Assembly: GCA_012960115.1 (NCBI GenBank)
Contig: DUBX01000029.1
Location: forward strand, 113,279-177,278
Direction: 5' to 3'
Source of the DNA: Porticoccaceae bacterium
Lineage (GTDB): Bacteria; Pseudomonadota; Gammaproteobacteria; Pseudomonadales; Porticoccaceae
Length of the DNA stretch: 64,000 nucleotides
Every line of letters starts with the position of its first letter. The first letter of the stretch is position 1. Shown piece after piece: positions 60,092-64,000 of the stretch. Below the pieces are notes generated by a model. That model ran no database searches, was not told the DNA's origin, and saw only the letters and a list, made by a program, of their open reading frames with translations. The position numbers and the translations under genes were made by a program.

Positions 60092-60817
60092 CTAGGCGAG
60101 TATGGCGTTCTGTTTATCTATCATAGGCCGAATACGGGCGAAAGAGGCGACCGTCATGTAAATTGCCTGCAGAAACCCTTGGGAATGCAAGCTAGCTAAA
60201 GCCTCTGCACCTAGCTTATGCAACTTTTCCTCATCAATGGTGTAAAAACCCGAAAGCTTGTTGTTAGAGCCGTTATTGAGAGTGATTTCTAAGGTAAATG
60301 ATTGTAATAACTCATTTTTGAGTAGTGTTTCAATAAAGAGCTTGTTGTGCTCATGGCCACGGTGTATCGCCTCTAATCTGGCCATTGACTGCTTTAGGTA
60401 TTCACTAGGCTCGCCACTATCAGTAAATAATGCCTCACCTTCAGTCTGACTAATACGAGGATTATCCATATCGATTGAAATAATAGGTTTTTTAGCCCCT
60501 TCGCCTTTCTCTGGATCAGCCTGAAAACCAATTAAAAATGGATGCCGTTTAATCATCATCGGAATATAGCTGGCCTCCCAACTATCGCCATTGAGAAACA
60601 GATTTTGATCTTTCTCAAAGCCAAACAGTGCGGTCGGATACAATTGCCCAGTCGCTGGATCCTTACAGAAGAAGATGGGATAACAAGATTGTACATCACG
60701 AAATTCCGTAGGAAAGGTCATGGCGTGCATAACATTACTGCCATAGGCCTCACCTGTCTTGGTAATCACCTTTAAATCTTTATGAATAGCATTGTTGAGT
60801 ATGACGGAGTTACTCAT
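60092..60817 (-). CDS. SapC family protein
   Basis: FRDVQSCYPIFFCKDPATGQLYPTALFGFEKDQNLFLNGDSWEASYIPMMIKRHPFLIGFQ. Confidence 0.9.
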   Translation of the reverse strand: MSNSVILNNAIHKDLKVITKTGEAYGSNVMHAMTFPTEFRDVQSCYPIFFCKDPATGQLYPTALFGFEKDQNLFLNGDSWEASYIPMMIKRHPFLIGFQADPEKGEGAKKPIISIDMDNPRISQTEGEALFTDSGEPSEYLKQSMARLEAIHRGHEHNKLFIETLLKNELLQSFTLEITLNNGSNNKLSGFYTIDEEKLHKLGAEALASLHSQGFLQAIYMTVASFARIRPMIDKQNAILA

Positions 60818-60863
60818 TTTTTCTCCCGTAATATTTGGTTTCTACAATTAAAAAACCACTAGT

Positions 60864-62444
60864 TTATATTTTTTGAAAACCGTAAGTGCTAATTTTATCA
60901 ATCAGTTCTCGATTGCTCGGTAACATACCAACCAACCGTTGCGTTTTGTCCGCGTTCTCTTGGAATAATTGCATGCCTATATTGGCAGCCTCTCGATCGG
61001 TGCGAGACCCTAAAGGGCTCTGCTGAGTAACGAAACCCATGCCATAGAGCACATATTGAAAACTGGCTGAAGGAAACATTTCATCTACATGGACAGCATC
61101 CCTGTGCCAGGGACATTGGTGCCGCCAGATCTCCAGCCTTTCAGACAGACTTTTGGGAATCGTGCTCAGGTCACAATTATCTCGCCAGTAAGCGGTGTCA
61201 CGTCGCTCACTCAAAACATAGTGCAGTTTTAGGAAATCAATAATGCGGTCCCATCGATATAAAAACTTTTCATTAAACCGCTTAGCCACAATATCCATTA
61301 TGTGTCGATTCGCCGGTAGTTGATCCGCTATCATAGCCGCTGACAGCTCAACCAATACAAGCGCAGAGGCCTCCAAGGGCTCAATAAACCCTGCCGACAT
61401 GCCTATAGCAACACAGTTTTTGTGCCAAAACTTAGTTCTGTGGCCTGGCATAAAATCCAGCCTGCGAATAGTGGCCGCCTCGGCTGCCTGTTGACTCACC
61501 GTTGAGGCTATATAGCATAGTAATTCCTCCGTCGCCCGCTCCTCAGAGTTATGGCTGCTAGAGTACACATGCCCAATGCCACGTCTTGACGGCAAACCAA
61601 TATCCCAAATCCAACCCGCAGTTTGGGCCGTTGACAGCGTACTCGACTCAATCGCACCGCTCTCTTTTGTGTAGGGGACCTGAGCTGCCAGTGCAGTGTC
61701 ATTAAATAAGATGTCGGTTTTGGAGGATATTGCAACGCCATAATGCTCACCTAATAACAACGCTCGCGAACCACTGCAGTCAATAAATAGATCTGCCTGA
61801 ACATCGCCACACGCATCTGTAATGACAGAGGCTATATCACCATTTTCAGCTGAAATAACCCCAGTAACATTAGCCCTAACGTGTTTAACCCCGAGCTTTT
61901 CGACGCAGTGCCGACGTAAGAATTCAGCAAATTTACCTGCATCTAGGTGATAACCATAGTTAACATTGAAGGCAAACTCTGGTGTCGATATCTGTTTTGG
62001 CGCCAACCTCTTAAACATCAAAGTGTTTTGTGATGACACCGCCTCTGCAAAAGCAACATTATCCCGAAAGCTCTGCCATTGCGGGGCTAGATTAGTCTCA
62101 GCATATGCATGGGGAAGTGTAAAAGGATGCGTGTAGGTATCGTCTTGACCAGTTTTCCAGCCTTTAAAGAGAGTCCCTTGTTTAAAACTAGCATCACATT
62201 CGCGAATAAAATCCGTCTCAGAGATTCCCATTTTCTGTAATGTCGAACGCATAGACGGCCATGTTCCTTCGCCCACGCCTATGGTTGCAATATCGGGGGA
62301 CTCGATGAGGGTCAGCTCAAAGCTATGCTCATTGGGCTTTGTTTTAGAATCAACGAAATGTTCGGCAGCAATAATACCGGCCGTAAGCCACCCTGCGGTG
62401 CCGCCACCAACAATGACTAAACGAGTAATCTTTTGCTCTTTCAA
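60864..62444 (-). CDS. Flavin-dependent tryptophan-halogenase family protein (copy 2, divergent motifs)
   Basis: VIVGGGTAGWLTAGIIA, GVGEGTWPSM, SFKQGTLFKGWK, GWIWDIGLPSRRGIGHVYSS (WxWxIG), AGFIEPLEASALVLVE. Confidence 0.9.
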   Translation of the reverse strand: MKEQKITRLVIVGGGTAGWLTAGIIAAEHFVDSKTKPNEHSFELTLIESPDIATIGVGEGTWPSMRSTLQKMGISETDFIRECDASFKQGTLFKGWKTGQDDTYTHPFTLPHAYAETNLAPQWQSFRDNVAFAEAVSSQNTLMFKRLAPKQISTPEFAFNVNYGYHLDAGKFAEFLRRHCVEKLGVKHVRANVTGVISAENGDIASVITDACGDVQADLFIDCSGSRALLLGEHYGVAISSKTDILFNDTALAAQVPYTKESGAIESSTLSTAQTAGWIWDIGLPSRRGIGHVYSSSHNSEERATEELLCYIASTVSQQAAEAATIRRLDFMPGHRTKFWHKNCVAIGMSAGFIEPLEASALVLVELSAAMIADQLPANRHIMDIVAKRFNEKFLYRWDRIIDFLKLHYVLSERRDTAYWRDNCDLSTIPKSLSERLEIWRHQCPWHRDAVHVDEMFPSASFQYVLYGMGFVTQQSPLGSRTDREAANIGMQLFQENADKTQRLVGMLPSNRELIDKISTYGFQKI

Positions 62445-62553
62445 TGCCTAGTCCCCACGCCGTTTAATCAAGCTAGAATAGCCGCTCAAAACGCTAGCTT
62501 CAATATTTTAACTCACTCAGCCATAACTCAAATAATATTATTGTTTTACATGC

Positions 62554-62588
62554 CACAAAAAAAGAAGCCGCTTAAAAATTTAAGCGGC
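62554..62588 (-). terminator. Rho-independent terminator of TonB-dependent receptor gene
   Basis: gccgcttaaa-aa-tttaagcggc preceded on + by acaaaaaaagaa, i.e. GC hairpin plus TTCTTTTTTT on the minus strand, about 26 bp past the stop. Confidence 0.85.
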
Positions 62589-62614
62589 CAATAGACTATG
62601 ATAGGGTTTAGTCC

Positions 62615-64000
62615 TTATTTAAAGGTATATCTCACACCCAGATCATATCGCGCGCCGGTTTGACCAGCCTGCAATACTTGCAACTTATCTCGACCATAAA
62701 CATTATAGGTCTCTTCAAGCACGTTAATTCCAGAAAAGAAGACAGTCAAATTATCGCTATATTCATAGCTTGCACTGACATCGAGTTGTCCAAAAGACTC
62801 AACATTGGTCGGGTTAGTATAGGTACCTGCTCCCTGCCCTACGCCCGCCAAGAAATCATCACGCCAGTTGTAAGCTAGTCGGACCTGAATGCCATCTTTA
62901 TCATAGAAGCCAATAAGGTTAGCTGAGTCACTCAAGCCATTGAGTACAAACTGAGAATCGATCTGCATATTGTTATAGGCAACATCAGCACTCACAAAGG
63001 TAGCGTTAGCAATCATACCGTAACCACTGTCACCAAAATTATGCTGGAGATTAATTTCAATACCATCGACCTTAGCTTTTCTTTGGTTAGCCGGCGCAGT
63101 CACCTGAAAGGTAAGAATCGGATCACCATCGACGCCGAATATGGCTGGTTGGCCACCGACTTCTGAAATAGCCGCATTGCCAGCATAGTTTTGTAAAATG
63201 TAGGCGCCAACTTCAGAGTAATTTAATGGATCAATACCACTCTCTGCTACGGCCTGATCATATAATACACCGCCCAAGGGCCAATTTAAGTTAAACAGCG
63301 GCTCGGCGGGAAGTACCGAAGAACCAATAAAGTTTTTGACATCTTTATCAAAATACCCGACCGAGACGTAGCTGTACTCATCGTAATACCACTCAGCTGA
63401 CAGATCGAAGTTAGTTGACTCAATGGGCTCTAGACCAGGATTACCACCACCGGCAAACCCACCGTTATTTTTAAAGGAGATACCGCTAACCGTTACGCCA
63501 CCCTGAATATCTGAAAAGCTAGGTCGAGTAATTGTTTTACTCCAAGAAGCGCGGAGGATGACATCCTGCATAACCTCAATGTCAAAATCCAAGTTAGGCA
63601 ACATAACATCGTAGTCACCGGTATAATCATCAAACGCCTGAATAGAATTTCCATCTGCATCGACTGCTTCAACTAGCGTAAATTCGTTGCCGCCAACCCA
63701 GTATACATCGCTATAAGTCGGCGCTAAGGCAGCAGAAGTTACATCGGTAGATTCATGACGAACACCCAGCTTGAGATGGACGGGCATGCCTTCATACTCA
63801 GTGGAATGTCTTAACTGAATATAAGCCGCGGTTGTCTCTTCTGTCGTTCTTTTGTCTACATTCCAGTCAGTAGAAGCGCAGTATCCAGTACCACAATCAC
63901 CTACCTGGGCATATGGAATGCCGAGCGTGGCATAACGTGCCTCAGCAACGGCTATCGCATCTGCTAACTCACCAGTAAAGTATTCTGTCTGCTGACGGGG
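62615..64000 (-). CDS. TonB-dependent receptor, C-terminal part; gene runs off the window edge
   Basis: ILRASWSKTITRPSFSDIQGG, FFSGINVLEETYNVYGRDKLQVLQAGQTGARYDLGVRYTFK. Frame stays open upstream of Met 63787 to position 64000. Confidence 0.93.
   Translation of the reverse strand, partial: PRQQTEYFTGELADAIAVAEARYATLGIPYAQVGDCGTGYCASTDWNVDKRTTEETTAAYIQLRHSTEYEGMPVHLKLGVRHESTDVTSAALAPTYSDVYWVGGNEFTLVEAVDADGNSIQAFDDYTGDYDVMLPNLDFDIEVMQDVILRASWSKTITRPSFSDIQGGVTVSGISFKNNGGFAGGGNPGLEPIESTNFDLSAEWYYDEYSYVSVGYFDKDVKNFIGSSVLPAEPLFNLNWPLGGVLYDQAVAESGIDPLNYSEVGAYILQNYAGNAAISEVGGQPAIFGVDGDPILTFQVTAPANQRKAKVDGIEINLQHNFGDSGYGMIANATFVSADVAYNNMQIDSQFVLNGLSDSANLIGFYDKDGIQVRLAYNWRDDFLAGVGQGAGTYTNPTNVESFGQLDVSASYEYSDNLTVFFSGINVLEETYNVYGRDKLQVLQAGQTGARYDLGVRYTFK

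Noticed and set aside
1-64000. CRISPR arrays, tRNA/rRNA genes, IS elements, prophage
   Set aside because: No regularly spaced repeats, cloverleaf-like sequences, transposase, integrase or phage genes were recognised by eye; tRNAscan-SE and repeat searches were not run.

Overview
This 64 kb window has the gene density and start/stop layout of a gammaproteobacterial, probably marine, chromosome (taxonomy is inference). It holds about 50 protein-coding genes. I found no rRNA, tRNA, CRISPR array, transposase or prophage. Main blocks: (1) RlmD (partial), an SDR gene broken by one in-frame TAG, a DCC/DUF393 protein and a DUF3429 protein. (2) A rubrerythrin / GlpC-like Fe-S / DUF3501 module. (3) A Rieske oxygenase plus ALDH pair divergent from a DAO-type flavoprotein, then a penicillin-acylase-type lipoprotein. 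(4) A FecA-like TonB receptor behind a Fur-box-like site, followed by a BigR/SqrR-like ArsR + rhodanese-DUF2892 + TauE + ETHE1-like persulfide operon with a perfect 11-2-11 palindrome 32 bp upstream of its likely ATG. (5) A MauG-like diheme peroxidase overlapping a beta-helix/cytochrome c fusion gene. (6) A glutaredoxin-fold protein with no cysteine. (7) A catabolic block of two thiolases, acyl-CoA ligase, nitronate-monooxygenase-like protein, carotenoid-oxygenase-family enzyme and a single-chain tandem HxlR regulator. (8) A cluster of flavin-dependent halogenase, cupin_8, SapC, second halogenase and TonB-dependent receptor; the second halogenase has altered family motifs. The strongest candidates for follow-up are the halogenase/SapC/cupin/TonB cluster, the MauG/beta-helix pair, the persulfide operon with its operator, and the tandem HxlR regulator. 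All family calls come from motif and sequence recognition, with no database search.
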